Shown here one piece after another: positions 34,801 through 41,939 of a stretch of 52,199 nt of DNA. The position numbers were made by a program, and so were the translations under genes. The stretch is from Deltaproteobacteria bacterium (lineage in GTDB: Bacteria; Desulfobacterota; Desulfobacteria; Desulfobacterales; Desulfosarcinaceae). The DNA is taken from NCBI GenBank assembly GCA_021824175.1, contig JAKALP010000035.1, positions 1 through 52,199 of the forward strand. The letters run 5' to 3'. The notes below the pieces were generated by a model, which was not told the origin of the DNA, did not search any database, and saw only the letters and a program-made list of their open reading frames with translations. Position 1 is the stretch's first letter, and each line of letters begins with the position of its first letter.

Positions 34801-34888
34801 CACCTGTCCCAAGGAGGGCATTCTGGTTCACGGCTTTACCTTGGAGCAGCTGATGGCTGAAACCAACGCAGTGCTGGAGGTCGTATAA
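31844..34888 (+). CDS. hdrA: HdrA, selenocysteine-containing, two-module flavoprotein
   Basis: 1014 aa when the UGA at 32021-32023 is read as Sec60. The preceding frame (from ATG 31844, behind AAGGAAGG) gives [20 protein letters not shown] and TNDCAM, then U, then [14 protein letters not shown]: exactly the HdrA motif, with Cys or Sec in other species. Module 1 carries FAD, Sec60 and two ferredoxin clusters ([11 protein letters not shown] at 109, then CRACEKFC). Module 2 begins VFVCSCGIN (462) and has a second FAD site ([10 protein letters not shown], 599). Two C-terminal clusters end it (CDGCALC at 941, CKGCGLC at 978). HdrA is the bifurcating flavin subunit of Hdr complexes. Without recoding the first 65 residues would be lost. 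Confidence 0.93.
32021..32023 (+). other. In-frame UGA, selenocysteine 60 of HdrA
   Basis: The codon lies in NDCAM-U-IISPK, a family position that is Cys or Sec in HdrA. The frame is open for 59 codons before it and 954 after it. A SECIS-like hairpin follows at 32043-32063. Confidence 0.9.
32043..32063 (+). promoter_or_regulatory. SECIS-like hairpin of hdrA
   Basis: TTGAGTGC pairs with GCACTTAA (8 bp, one G-U) around the loop GGTCG. The loop starts 27 nt after the UGA and is close to the E. coli fdhF GGUC-type apical loop, in the range known for bacterial SECIS elements. Confidence 0.75.
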
Positions 34889-34889
34889 T

Positions 34890-35324
34890 ATGGAAAAGAA
34901 TTTCGAACCCGTCATTGTCGGCTATCTGTGCAACTGGTGCGCCTATGCGGGCGCGGATTTAGCTGGTGTTTCGCGGCTTGCGTATCCGGCCAACATGCGC
35001 CCCATCCGGGTGATGTGCACGGGCATGGTGCACCCCGAGCTGGTGGTGCATGCCTTGAGCAAAGGCGCGGACGGCGTCATTGTGATGGGTTGACATCTGG
35101 GTGAATGTCATTACCTGGATGGTAATCACAAAGCCCTGGCCCGCATGGAAGTCATCCGCACGACCCTGGAAGCATGCGGCATCGATCCGCGCCGCTTTGC
35201 CATTGAGTGGAGCTCTTCGGCCGAAGCGCCGCGCTTTGCGCATCTGGTGACCAAATTCACCGAGGAGATCCGAAAGCTTGGGCCGAACCCGCTGAAGCAG
35301 ACGAAACAAGCGGTCGGCGCCTAG
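34890..35324 (+). CDS. mvhD: MvhD (hydrogenase delta / FeS adaptor), selenocysteine-containing
   Basis: 144 aa when the UGA at 35091-35093 is read as Sec68. MvhD carries the 2Fe-2S centre that passes electrons from the hydrogenase to HdrA. Visible: LCNWCAYAGAD (Cys14, Cys17), VMCTGMVHPEL (Cys43), then GVIVMG-U-HLGECHYLDGNH, where other MvhD proteins have GCHPGDCHY. The C-terminal part FAIEWSSSAEAPRFAHLVTK is typical. The start lies 1 nt after the hdrA stop. Read without recoding the gene would end at residue 67. Confidence 0.93.
35091..35093 (+). other. In-frame UGA, selenocysteine 68 of MvhD
   Basis: The codon replaces the conserved Cys of GCHxGxCHY. The reading frame continues with full family similarity to TAG at 35322-35324. 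A hairpin follows at 35106-35130. Confidence 0.9.
35106..35130 (+). promoter_or_regulatory. SECIS-like hairpin of mvhD
   Basis: TGTCATTACC pairs with GGTAATCACA (10 bp with one C-C mismatch) around TGGAT. The loop begins 22 nt after the UGA. The same loop, spacing and outer sequence occur after the UGA of mvhA, with compensatory stem changes. Confidence 0.75.
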
Positions 35325-35432
35325 CCGGTTGAATTGGCCGAAGACGACATCTATCTCGCAAAAAGACGCTAGGACATTGGGAATCACGGATTAGCGGCTT
35401 GCTGCGCCAACAAATTATCCTGGGGAGTAGTC

Positions 35433-36527
35433 ATGAAGACTTTCGCCAACCTGATGGAAGAGATCGTCACCCCAAGACGGTGTCACCGCTGCGGTGGATG
35501 CGTGGCGTTTTGCACGGCTATCAACTTCGGTGCCTTGGAATTGGATGATGATGGCAAGCCGCGCTTCAAGGAACAAGAAAAGTGCATCGAATGCGGCCTG
35601 TGCTACGAGATCTGTCCCGAGATAGATAATATCCGCCAGGAAACCAAGCAACGGCTCGGATGGACTGCGCCCATGGGCCGCGTATTGGATATTGCCATGG
35701 CGCGCGCCCAGGACCCCAGACTATTGATGAATGCCAGGGACGGCGGCGTGCTTACGGCCCTGCTGCTGCATCTCTATGATTCCGGCCGCATCGATGGCGC
35801 CATTGTCACCAAACGCGTGGAGCCTTTCACCTGCGCCCCCTTGCTCGCCACCACCCGCCAGGAGATTATCGATGCCGGCGGATTTCACTTTGATGCCGTG
35901 GCCGGGGTTTCGCTGGTGGGCGAGCGCTACTCGGTGAATTCTCCCTTCATGGAACTGATGACCCCGCTGGCCAGAAAGGAGTTGCGGCGCATCGCCTTCG
36001 TGGGGCGGCCCTGCCAGATTGAAACCATGCGGCGCATGGAAACACTGGGAATCGTCCCATCGGATGCCGTGAAGTACTATTTCGGTCTGTATTGCAGGGG
36101 CAACTTCAGGTTCGGCGAAAAAGAAAAGACTTTGATGGAGAAAGCCGGCGGATTCAAATGGGATCAGGTGCGCAAAGTCAATTTCAAAAAAGGGCTCCAA
36201 GTTCACCTGAAGAGCGGAGAAATCAAAGTCATCGACTTCGACACTCTCGAACCTATCAAGAGACGGGCCTGCCGCTACTGCGCGGACTTCGGGTCGGAAT
36301 TCGCCGATATCGCCTGCGGCGGCGTAGGCACCATTGAAGGCTGGACCAATGTGATCTTGCGCACGCCCTTGGGCCGGGCTGTGTTCCTGGATGCGGCCGA
36401 AGAAAAACTGGAAGTATATAAAAACAAAAACGACCCGGACCGGCAGGCGAAACTGCTGAATGAAGTGCGCACCCTATCGCTTGCCAAGAAGGAAATGTCC
36501 GAGAGAAATCGTAAGGAGTCTCCATGA
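35433..36527 (+). CDS. FrhB-like protein (F420 hydrogenase/dehydrogenase beta-type)
   Basis: 364 aa. N-terminal ferredoxin domain with two 4Fe-4S motifs, CHRCGGCVAFC (17-27) and CIECGLCYEIC (51), then the FrhB N and C domains (MNARDGGVLTALLLHLYDSG, RIAFVGRPCQIETMRRM, RACRYCADFGSEFADIACGG). In methanogens FrhB binds FAD and reduces F420. In Desulfobacterota, where F420 is generally not known, the acceptor is unsettled: ferredoxin, NAD(P) or another carrier. It sits between mvhD and the hydrogenase subunits, so it probably adds another electron entry or exit to the Hdr-Mvh complex. Its stop overlaps the mvhG start (ATGA). Confidence 0.88.
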   Translation: MKTFANLMEEIVTPRRCHRCGGCVAFCTAINFGALELDDDGKPRFKEQEKCIECGLCYEICPEIDNIRQETKQRLGWTAPMGRVLDIAMARAQDPRLLMNARDGGVLTALLLHLYDSGRIDGAIVTKRVEPFTCAPLLATTRQEIIDAGGFHFDAVAGVSLVGERYSVNSPFMELMTPLARKELRRIAFVGRPCQIETMRRMETLGIVPSDAVKYYFGLYCRGNFRFGEKEKTLMEKAGGFKWDQVRKVNFKKGLQVHLKSGEIKVIDFDTLEPIKRRACRYCADFGSEFADIACGGVGTIEGWTNVILRTPLGRAVFLDAAEEKLEVYKNKNDPDRQAKLLNEVRTLSLAKKEMSERNRKESP

Positions 36528-37447
36528 GCGCTAAAATCTCTTCAGAGTGGCTCAATTCATGCTCAGGGTGTGAAATCTCCATCATCGACATGGGAGAAAG
36601 GCTCTTGGAAGCCCTGGCGCTGATTGAATTCGTCCATCTCCCGGCCTTGATCGACCATAAATACTACGGCCAGCTGGGAGATCAGCAGCATTTACATCTT
36701 CCGGAGGCGGATGTGGGAATCGTCAGCGGCGGCATCCGCAATACCGAGCACCTGGAGGTGGCCCAGGAAATGCGCCGGCAATGCAAAGTGATCATCGCCC
36801 TGGGCACCTGCGCCACCCATGGCGGCATTCCGGCCCTGTGCAACAGCTTTACCAACGAAGAAATCGTCACCACCTATTACTCCACCAGCACCACCGACAA
36901 ACCCGACGCCATACCGGCCCAGGGGATACCAGCGCTGCTGGAGCGCTGCTTTGCCTTGGATGAGCACATCAAGGTAGATATCTACCTGCCCGGATGTCCG
37001 CCCCATTCGGATCAGATCTTTGGCGCCTTGCTCGCCCTGCTCAAAGGACAGACACCGGAGCTGCCGACCAAAAGCGTGTGCGACCAATGCCCCAGCGTGC
37101 GCACCGGCAAAGGCCAGGTCAAAGCGCTCAAACGTTTTTTGCACGCTCCGGAATATCTGGTGCCCGATGAACCCTTGGAACGCATGCGCTGTCTGTTGGA
37201 GCAAGGTTTCTTGTGCATGGGACCGGTCACCCGCGGCGGTTGCGCCGGCAACGGGCCCACGCCGCGTTGCATCTCGGCCCGGGTGCCCTGCCGGGGGTGT
37301 TACGGTCCGGTCAAGGCCGACGGCAACCAAATGCTGGACATGCTCAATGCTTTGGCTTCCAATGGAATCGATATCCAGTCGCTGCCTGAAAAGGAATCTT
37401 TACTTCGCTTCAGCGGCGCGCACGGCTTGCTGAGGCCGGGACGTTGA
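36524..37447 (+). CDS. mvhG: [NiFe]-type hydrogenase small subunit (MvhG)
   Basis: 307 aa, cytoplasmic (no Tat signal). Cluster ligands: NSCSGCE (Cys13, Cys16), GTCATHGG, LPGCPPHSDQIFGAL for the proximal cluster; further Cys in CDQCPSVRTGKGQ, CMGPVTRGGCAGNGP and VPCRGCYGP for the medial and distal clusters. This matches group 3c hydrogenases (F420-nonreducing, Mvh), which pair with Hdr. The ATG overlaps the stop of the FrhB-like gene. The large subunit starts 72 bp downstream, after a period-8 repeat. Confidence 0.93.
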   Translation: MSAKISSEWLNSCSGCEISIIDMGERLLEALALIEFVHLPALIDHKYYGQLGDQQHLHLPEADVGIVSGGIRNTEHLEVAQEMRRQCKVIIALGTCATHGGIPALCNSFTNEEIVTTYYSTSTTDKPDAIPAQGIPALLERCFALDEHIKVDIYLPGCPPHSDQIFGALLALLKGQTPELPTKSVCDQCPSVRTGKGQVKALKRFLHAPEYLVPDEPLERMRCLLEQGFLCMGPVTRGGCAGNGPTPRCISARVPCRGCYGPVKADGNQMLDMLNALASNGIDIQSLPEKESLLRFSGAHGLLRPGR

Positions 37448-37464
37448 GTTCGTTAGTCGTCAGC

Positions 37465-37496
37465 CAATCAACGAATCAACCAATCAACGAATCAAC
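37465..37496. repeat. Period-8 microsatellite (SAATCAAC)4 between mvhG and mvhA
   Basis: Four perfect 8-bp units, alternating CAATCAAC and GAATCAAC, lie in the 72-bp spacer between the hydrogenase subunit genes. The same unit is found upstream of lhr (14971-15006). Confidence 0.85.
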
Positions 37497-37519
37497 GAAA
37501 AAACCAACGGAGACCTGCC

Positions 37520-38977
37520 ATGACCCAAACCATCCACATCGCTCCCATCACCCGCATCGAGGGCCACGCCTCCATTGCCATCCACCTGGACGCGGAAGGC
37601 AATGTGGCTGATACTCAATTCCACACCATGTCGCTGCGCGGGTTTGAGAAGTTTATCCAAGGCAAGCCAGCCGAAGAGATCCCGCGCATCGTCAGCCGCA
37701 TTTGCGGCATCTGCCCGTGGCATCACCATATGGCCTCCAACAAGGCCGTGGATCGCTGCTTTGGCGTGGAGCCGCCGCCGGCCGGCAGAAAACTGCGGGA
37801 GTTGATGCAGATCGTCTCCCATGCCGAAGACAAACTGCTGAACTTCTTCTTCCTGGCGGCCGCTGATTTTGTCATCGGCCCTGAAAGCGACTATGCGGTT
37901 CGCAATATTGTCGGCATTGCCAAAGCCAATCCCGAGCTGGCGACCAAGGTGGTGCGCATGCGCCAGATGGCCAAAATGATCCTGGAGAAGTTTGCGGGCA
38001 AAGCCATTCATCCAGTGGCCGGCGTGGCCGGCGGTTTTTCCAAGCCCATGCTGGAGAGCGACCGTGTGGAGATCCTGGCCAAGATGCGCGAGATCCTGGA
38101 TTTTGCCCTGTTCACCATTGAATTTGCCAAGACCCAGGTCTTTCCCCCCTACCTGGAGACCATCAAAACCCTGGGTGCCATCACGACAGGTTTCATCGGT
38201 ACGGTGGACGATCAAGGCGCCATGAATCTGTATGACGGCAAAATCCGCATCATGAAACCCGATGGCAGCCACACCGACTTCGATGCCCAGGACTACGCGG
38301 ATTATATAGGCGAACATGTCTTCTCCCACTCCTACGCCAAAATTCCTTACGCCCGGTTCTGGAATGAAGGCATCTGCCTGGATGTGGATGCGCCCAAGGG
38401 CATCTACCGGGCCAATTGCCTGGCGCGCATCAATGTGGCCGACAAGATGGCCACGCCTCGCGCCCAGGCTGAACTGGAAGAGTTTCGATCCCTTTTCGGA
38501 AGACCGGCCCAGGGCACCATGCTCTACCACTGGGCCCGGCTCATCGAAGAAGTATACGCCTGCGAACGGGCCATTGAACTGCTGGAAGATCCATCCATCA
38601 CCAATCCCTTGGTGCGCAACGAAGCCGAACCCAAGGCCGGCCGCGGCGTGGGGTGCGTGGAGGCCCCGCGCGGCACGCTGATTCATGACTATACTACGGA
38701 TAAAAATGGCTTGATCACCAAAGCCAACCTCATCGTGGGCAGCACGCACAATATCGGCCCCATCAACATGAGCGTGCACCAGGCCGCGCGCAACCTCATC
38801 AAGAACGGTCATGTGGATCAGGGCATTCTCAACAAAGTAGAAATGGCGGTGCGCGCCTACGACCCCTGAATTTCCTGCGCCACGCATCGCCTGGATGGCG
38901 ATCACGCAATCCGCATCGAAGTCATTGGCGTTAAAGGAGAGGTTATTGGGAGGTGGCCGAGAGAAGAAAAGCAATAG
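37520..38977 (+). CDS. mvhA: [NiFeSe] hydrogenase large subunit (MvhA), selenocysteine-containing
   Basis: 485 aa when the UGA at 38867-38869 is read as Sec450. N-terminal Ni ligands are RICGICPWHHH (Cys62, Cys65). At the C-terminus the frame reads AYDP-U-ISCATH, i.e. the obligatory DPCxxCxxH motif with Sec for the first Cys (Sec450, Cys453). Without recoding the protein ends at DP and lacks two Ni ligands, which would kill it, so the UGA must be decoded. A 29-residue tail (RLDGDHAIRIEVIG...) follows the His where hydrogenase maturation proteases cut, and it encodes the SECIS. VhuU of methanogens has the same Sec. The gene ends with TAG at 38975. Confidence 0.93.
38867..38869 (+). other. In-frame UGA, selenocysteine 450 of MvhA
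   Basis: The codon lies in DP-U-ISCATH, the Ni-binding C-terminal motif of hydrogenase large subunits. The downstream frame supplies the remaining Cys and the cleavage-site His, and a hairpin follows at 38886-38902. Confidence 0.9.
38886..38902 (+). promoter_or_regulatory. SECIS-like hairpin of mvhA
   Basis: ATCGCC pairs with GGCGAT around TGGAT; the loop begins 22 nt after the UGA. Compared with mvhD the loop and spacing are identical, and the stem differs by paired changes that keep base pairing. Confidence 0.75.
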
Positions 38978-39060
38978 AACCTAATTTATGTCCCGTGCTG
39001 CCGCATCCGAACATCAATCGTCATATGCGGCCGGGCGTTTCAGCACAGGAGGGCGCTGCC

Positions 39061-40035
39061 ATGACAACTGCTATCCGACCGAATGCCACCCTTCGTTGGA
39101 CCGATGCCCAAATTGCCAAGACCGACAGCCAGATGTGCTGGACCTGCAACATGTGTGCAACAGAGTGCCCGGTGAACATCGCCACCAACCGGCTGGCTCC
39201 GATCAAGCTGGTGCGCATGGCCACTTTCGGCCTGCTGGATGAGATGGTGCGGTTGCCCGAAATTTGGTACTGCCTCACCTGCCGGCGTTGCTGCGATGTC
39301 TGTCCCATGTCGGTCCAACCCTTCGTGTTGATTCAATATCTTAGAAATGAAGCCATCCGCCGCGGGATCGCCACCACGGCCATGGCCGCCCAGCAGCAGG
39401 CGATAGTCAAACGCCTGCAGCGCGCGCGTTGGTTCGTGGCGCGCGACCAAATGACCGGCGGCAACCCAACGATCAGCGCCGGAGAACACTGGCGCCGATG
39501 CAGTGAAAAAGCCATTGAAGAAGACAACCGGCCCATCCGGCTGTCGCGGCCGGCGCAGCGTTTTTGGGAATCTTCTGAGAAGAAACCCAATATCTCCGCC
39601 TGTCTGACATGTGGTGAATGCTGCAGCGTCTGCCCGGCTTTCTTCGAAGGAGAAGTCTTCAGCCCCATGAAGATCCTGCGCATGACCGTTTTAGGTCTGA
39701 TCGACTCACTGCTCTCATCGCCCTCCATCTGGCTATGCCTGGGATGTCAACGGTGCGCGGAAGTGTGCAGCCAGAATCTATCCATATTTCAGGTGATCCA
39801 GCGACTGCAGCTCATGGCGGTGGAGAAAAGTGTAGTGCAACCGTTTTTCAAGGTTCATTTCCAGGAGAAAAGCAAATCCCTTTTGCAGCATTTCATAACG
39901 GAAGTGGATGCGATTTTCCAAAACCCCATCAGCGACGCCACCGCCTTGCGTGCCATCGCCCGGGGCCAGGATGCGGGCTGCCAAAGCAAATCCGTGCCGG
40001 CAACCGCAAAAGAGCTGCACGACCTGGTCGCTTAA
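39061..40035 (+). CDS. HdrC-like four-cluster ferredoxin protein
   Basis: 324 aa, no membrane segment. Four 4Fe-4S motifs as two tandem HdrC units: CWTCNMCATEC (Cys26 onward), CLTCRRCCDVC, then CLTCGECCSVC and CLGCQRCAEVC. HdrC hands electrons between HdrA and HdrB. This operon therefore has two proteins with doubled HdrC, one in the membrane (first gene) and one soluble (last gene), so it may feed two separate acceptors. GGAGGGC precedes ATG 39061; an upstream in-frame start (38953) would overlap the recoded end of mvhA. Last gene of the operon, convergent with tetR. Confidence 0.85.
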   Translation: MTTAIRPNATLRWTDAQIAKTDSQMCWTCNMCATECPVNIATNRLAPIKLVRMATFGLLDEMVRLPEIWYCLTCRRCCDVCPMSVQPFVLIQYLRNEAIRRGIATTAMAAQQQAIVKRLQRARWFVARDQMTGGNPTISAGEHWRRCSEKAIEEDNRPIRLSRPAQRFWESSEKKPNISACLTCGECCSVCPAFFEGEVFSPMKILRMTVLGLIDSLLSSPSIWLCLGCQRCAEVCSQNLSIFQVIQRLQLMAVEKSVVQPFFKVHFQEKSKSLLQHFITEVDAIFQNPISDATALRAIARGQDAGCQSKSVPATAKELHDLVA

Positions 40036-40059
40036 AGCATCCTGCCTAAAATCCAGGCA

Positions 40060-40695
40060 TCACACCAGACGACTCTTTTGGATCAGATCGTGGGTGGCCT
40101 GAAGGGTGGTTGCCAGCTTATCCTTGGGGATTTGAAATATGACCAGCGCCATCTCTATGGCTCTGAATATCAGGGCTGGCGAAGCATTCTGTTTTTTGGA
40201 AATGAGCTCTTGGATAAAACTGTGGATAATACCTTTGACCGCCAGAGACATGGCATAATAATCTTCCGCCGCAAGATCGGGAAGGCTGGTTTGAAAAATC
40301 TTCTGATTTCTGCTCTGGGCTGAATCGGCAATGGCTCTGGCAATCTCAGACGACTCGTGGGCCACCAAATAGAGTTCGGCGATGGGTTTATGCTTGAGCA
40401 TATAATAAAATTGGATACCGATCTCCAACGCCAGGCGCTGCCAGGGGTCCGCCTCTTCGCCCAGCATCACGTCGGCCATGGCCGCCGCGCCATTGAAGAC
40501 CTCCTGGCTGATATGCCGCAGAATGTCTTCTTTGCCGTTAAAAAAATGGTAAAGACTGCCCGTGGTAATCTCTGCTTTTTTGGTGATCTCGTTAATGGTG
40601 GTTTTGGCGTACCCTTTTTTTAAAAATAGCTCGCGGGACACCGAGATCACCCGTTGTCTTACCTCATTCTTGTGCTCCAGCCGTTTCATTGCCAT
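40060..40695 (-). CDS. TetR/AcrR-family transcriptional regulator
   Basis: 211 aa. N-terminal HTH of TetR type (VISVSRELFLKKGYAKTTINEI, TKKAEITTGSLYHFFNGKED), followed by a helical ligand domain. It is convergent with the hdr-mvh operon and divergent from the DAPG-hydrolase-like gene. Two related palindromes in the 278-bp divergent spacer (40839-40854 and 40892-40909) are the likely binding sites, so autoregulation and control of the plus-strand cluster are probable. ATG 40689 (MKRLEH) is an alternative start. Confidence 0.9.
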   Translation of the reverse strand: MAMKRLEHKNEVRQRVISVSRELFLKKGYAKTTINEITKKAEITTGSLYHFFNGKEDILRHISQEVFNGAAAMADVMLGEEADPWQRLALEIGIQFYYMLKHKPIAELYLVAHESSEIARAIADSAQSRNQKIFQTSLPDLAAEDYYAMSLAVKGIIHSFIQELISKKQNASPALIFRAIEMALVIFQIPKDKLATTLQATHDLIQKSRLV

Positions 40696-40838
40696 TCCTT
40701 ATCTAAGGTCCAATCAATCCAAAGCTTTCAAGCTACAATTGAATTTCAGGGCTGTCAACGCCCGGCGGCCGGACTATTCTGGTTTAACTATCTGATTTCA
40801 TAATACTTCAGTAAAACCTGACGATCCAAGATTTAATT

Positions 40839-40854
40839 CTAGAATGCGTTCCAA
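40839..40854. promoter_or_regulatory. TetR operator site 1
   Basis: CTAGAATGCGTTCCAA, an imperfect palindrome matching TAGAAYRYGTTCYAA. Its centre lies 54 bp from site 2, upstream of the TTGACA -35 element. Confidence 0.6.
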
Positions 40855-40860
40855 TATTTC

Positions 40861-40889
40861 TTGACAATGATTTTGGTCTAAATTAATGT
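40861..40889 (+). promoter_or_regulatory. Promoter of the DAPG-hydrolase-like cluster
   Basis: TTGACA at 40861-40866 with a weak -10 (TAATGT at 40884-40889, 17-nt spacer). It lies between the two putative TetR operators, so bound repressors would flank it. Confidence 0.5.
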
Positions 40890-40891
40890 CA

Positions 40892-40909
40892 ATTAGAATA
40901 TGTTCTAAT
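40892..40909. promoter_or_regulatory. TetR operator site 2
   Basis: ATTAGAA-TATG-TTCTAAT is a perfect 7-bp inverted repeat, matching the same consensus as site 1 and lying just downstream of the predicted promoter. Confidence 0.7.
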
Positions 40910-40973
40910 CAAATCTCTTCGGCCGCTTGTTCCCATACGGCCATCCAGGGCAAAAGCAGAAGGAGGAAAAACC

Positions 40974-41843
40974 ATGTCACGATTCTATTATGTGTTAGGC
41001 TGCGTCATCATCATGCTCTCTCTGGGTCTGTGGGCCTGCAATCCCGCCGACAAACCCAGCGCGGACCTCACCGATGAAGAAAAACAGATGCCCGAAGCCA
41101 AATACTACTCCACCGATTTTGTGCCTTACCCCCCTGAAATCACGGCGGCTATAGCCAATGGCCCCGTGGCACCGGAGAAAGCCCTGGTATTTGAAAACGC
41201 CAGCCAGCTGGCTAACCCCGGCTATCTGGAAACCGAGAATGGATATGCGATGCTGGATGACGGCTCTGCGGTTGTGGCTGTAAAAACCGATCTTCCTGGT
41301 GTTACCGCGGAGATGATTCGCTGGTGGTTCGTGTGGCACCCGCTCAAGGATATCCGGTATAAAATCTGGTATCCAGGGGCCCACTACGCCATCGGCGTCA
41401 AGGATGTCGAGCGCTTGACCAATGAAAAACTGAGCTACAACCTGCGCTTTCTGAATAACCCCCAGTATCCGGTGGAAGATACCGGCACCGGCGTCATGAA
41501 TCTCTCCATCCGGTTTGTGTCACCGGAGAGTTTTGGTTTTGACACCGCAACCTTCAGAAAGGCGGGTATTGAAGCCGTGGTTTGCGGAATTGTCGGATTC
41601 CGGATCGGCGACATGACCCTGGATCATACTTACATGTGCCATGTATTCCGCAAAAAAGGTGACGGTCTTGAGCTTCGCAGCCGCTTCTGGCTCGGCAAGA
41701 AGTTGAATATGCCCAAAATCAGAAAACTGGTCATCACGGAAGAGATGGCCACGGGCATGCTGCTGCACTGTTCAAGGGAGTTCACTCATCTGGGTGGATT
41801 TCTGCCGCAGATTTATCAAGAGTTCGGCCGGCAGGATCAATAG
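40974..41843 (+). CDS. DAPG-hydrolase (PhlG)-like lipoprotein
   Basis: 289 aa. Lipoprotein signal with LGLWAC (Cys22) predicts export and lipidation. The body resembles the DAPG hydrolase fold: MIRWWFVWHPLKDIRYKIWYPG (WWF/WHP), a metal-binding pattern with HYAI and later HTYMCHVF, and LLHCSREFTHLGGFLPQIY near the end. PhlG cleaves the C-acyl bond of diacetylphloroglucinol; membrane-anchored homologues have unknown substrates. AGGAGG precedes the ATG. First gene after the TetR-controlled promoter, followed by an FAH-family enzyme, which makes a small degradative unit plausible. Confidence 0.75.
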   Translation: MSRFYYVLGCVIIMLSLGLWACNPADKPSADLTDEEKQMPEAKYYSTDFVPYPPEITAAIANGPVAPEKALVFENASQLANPGYLETENGYAMLDDGSAVVAVKTDLPGVTAEMIRWWFVWHPLKDIRYKIWYPGAHYAIGVKDVERLTNEKLSYNLRFLNNPQYPVEDTGTGVMNLSIRFVSPESFGFDTATFRKAGIEAVVCGIVGFRIGDMTLDHTYMCHVFRKKGDGLELRSRFWLGKKLNMPKIRKLVITEEMATGMLLHCSREFTHLGGFLPQIYQEFGRQDQ

Positions 41844-41939
41844 CATTACAAGTAGAAAAATAGTATTGACCAGGCTCCCCAATCTGCCTACAAGCTAATT
41901 TCAAATGCGGTCAGAACAAAATGCGGAAAGGGGAGTCTG

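Noticed and set aside
32039-34888. HdrA as a shorter protein starting after the UGA
   Set aside because: The upstream 59 codons encode the FAD-binding start and NDCAM motif of HdrA behind a good ribosome site.
38867-38869. UGA as the true stop of the hydrogenase large subunit
   Set aside because: The protein would lack DPxxxCxxH ligands that every functional large subunit needs; the next codons supply them in frame.
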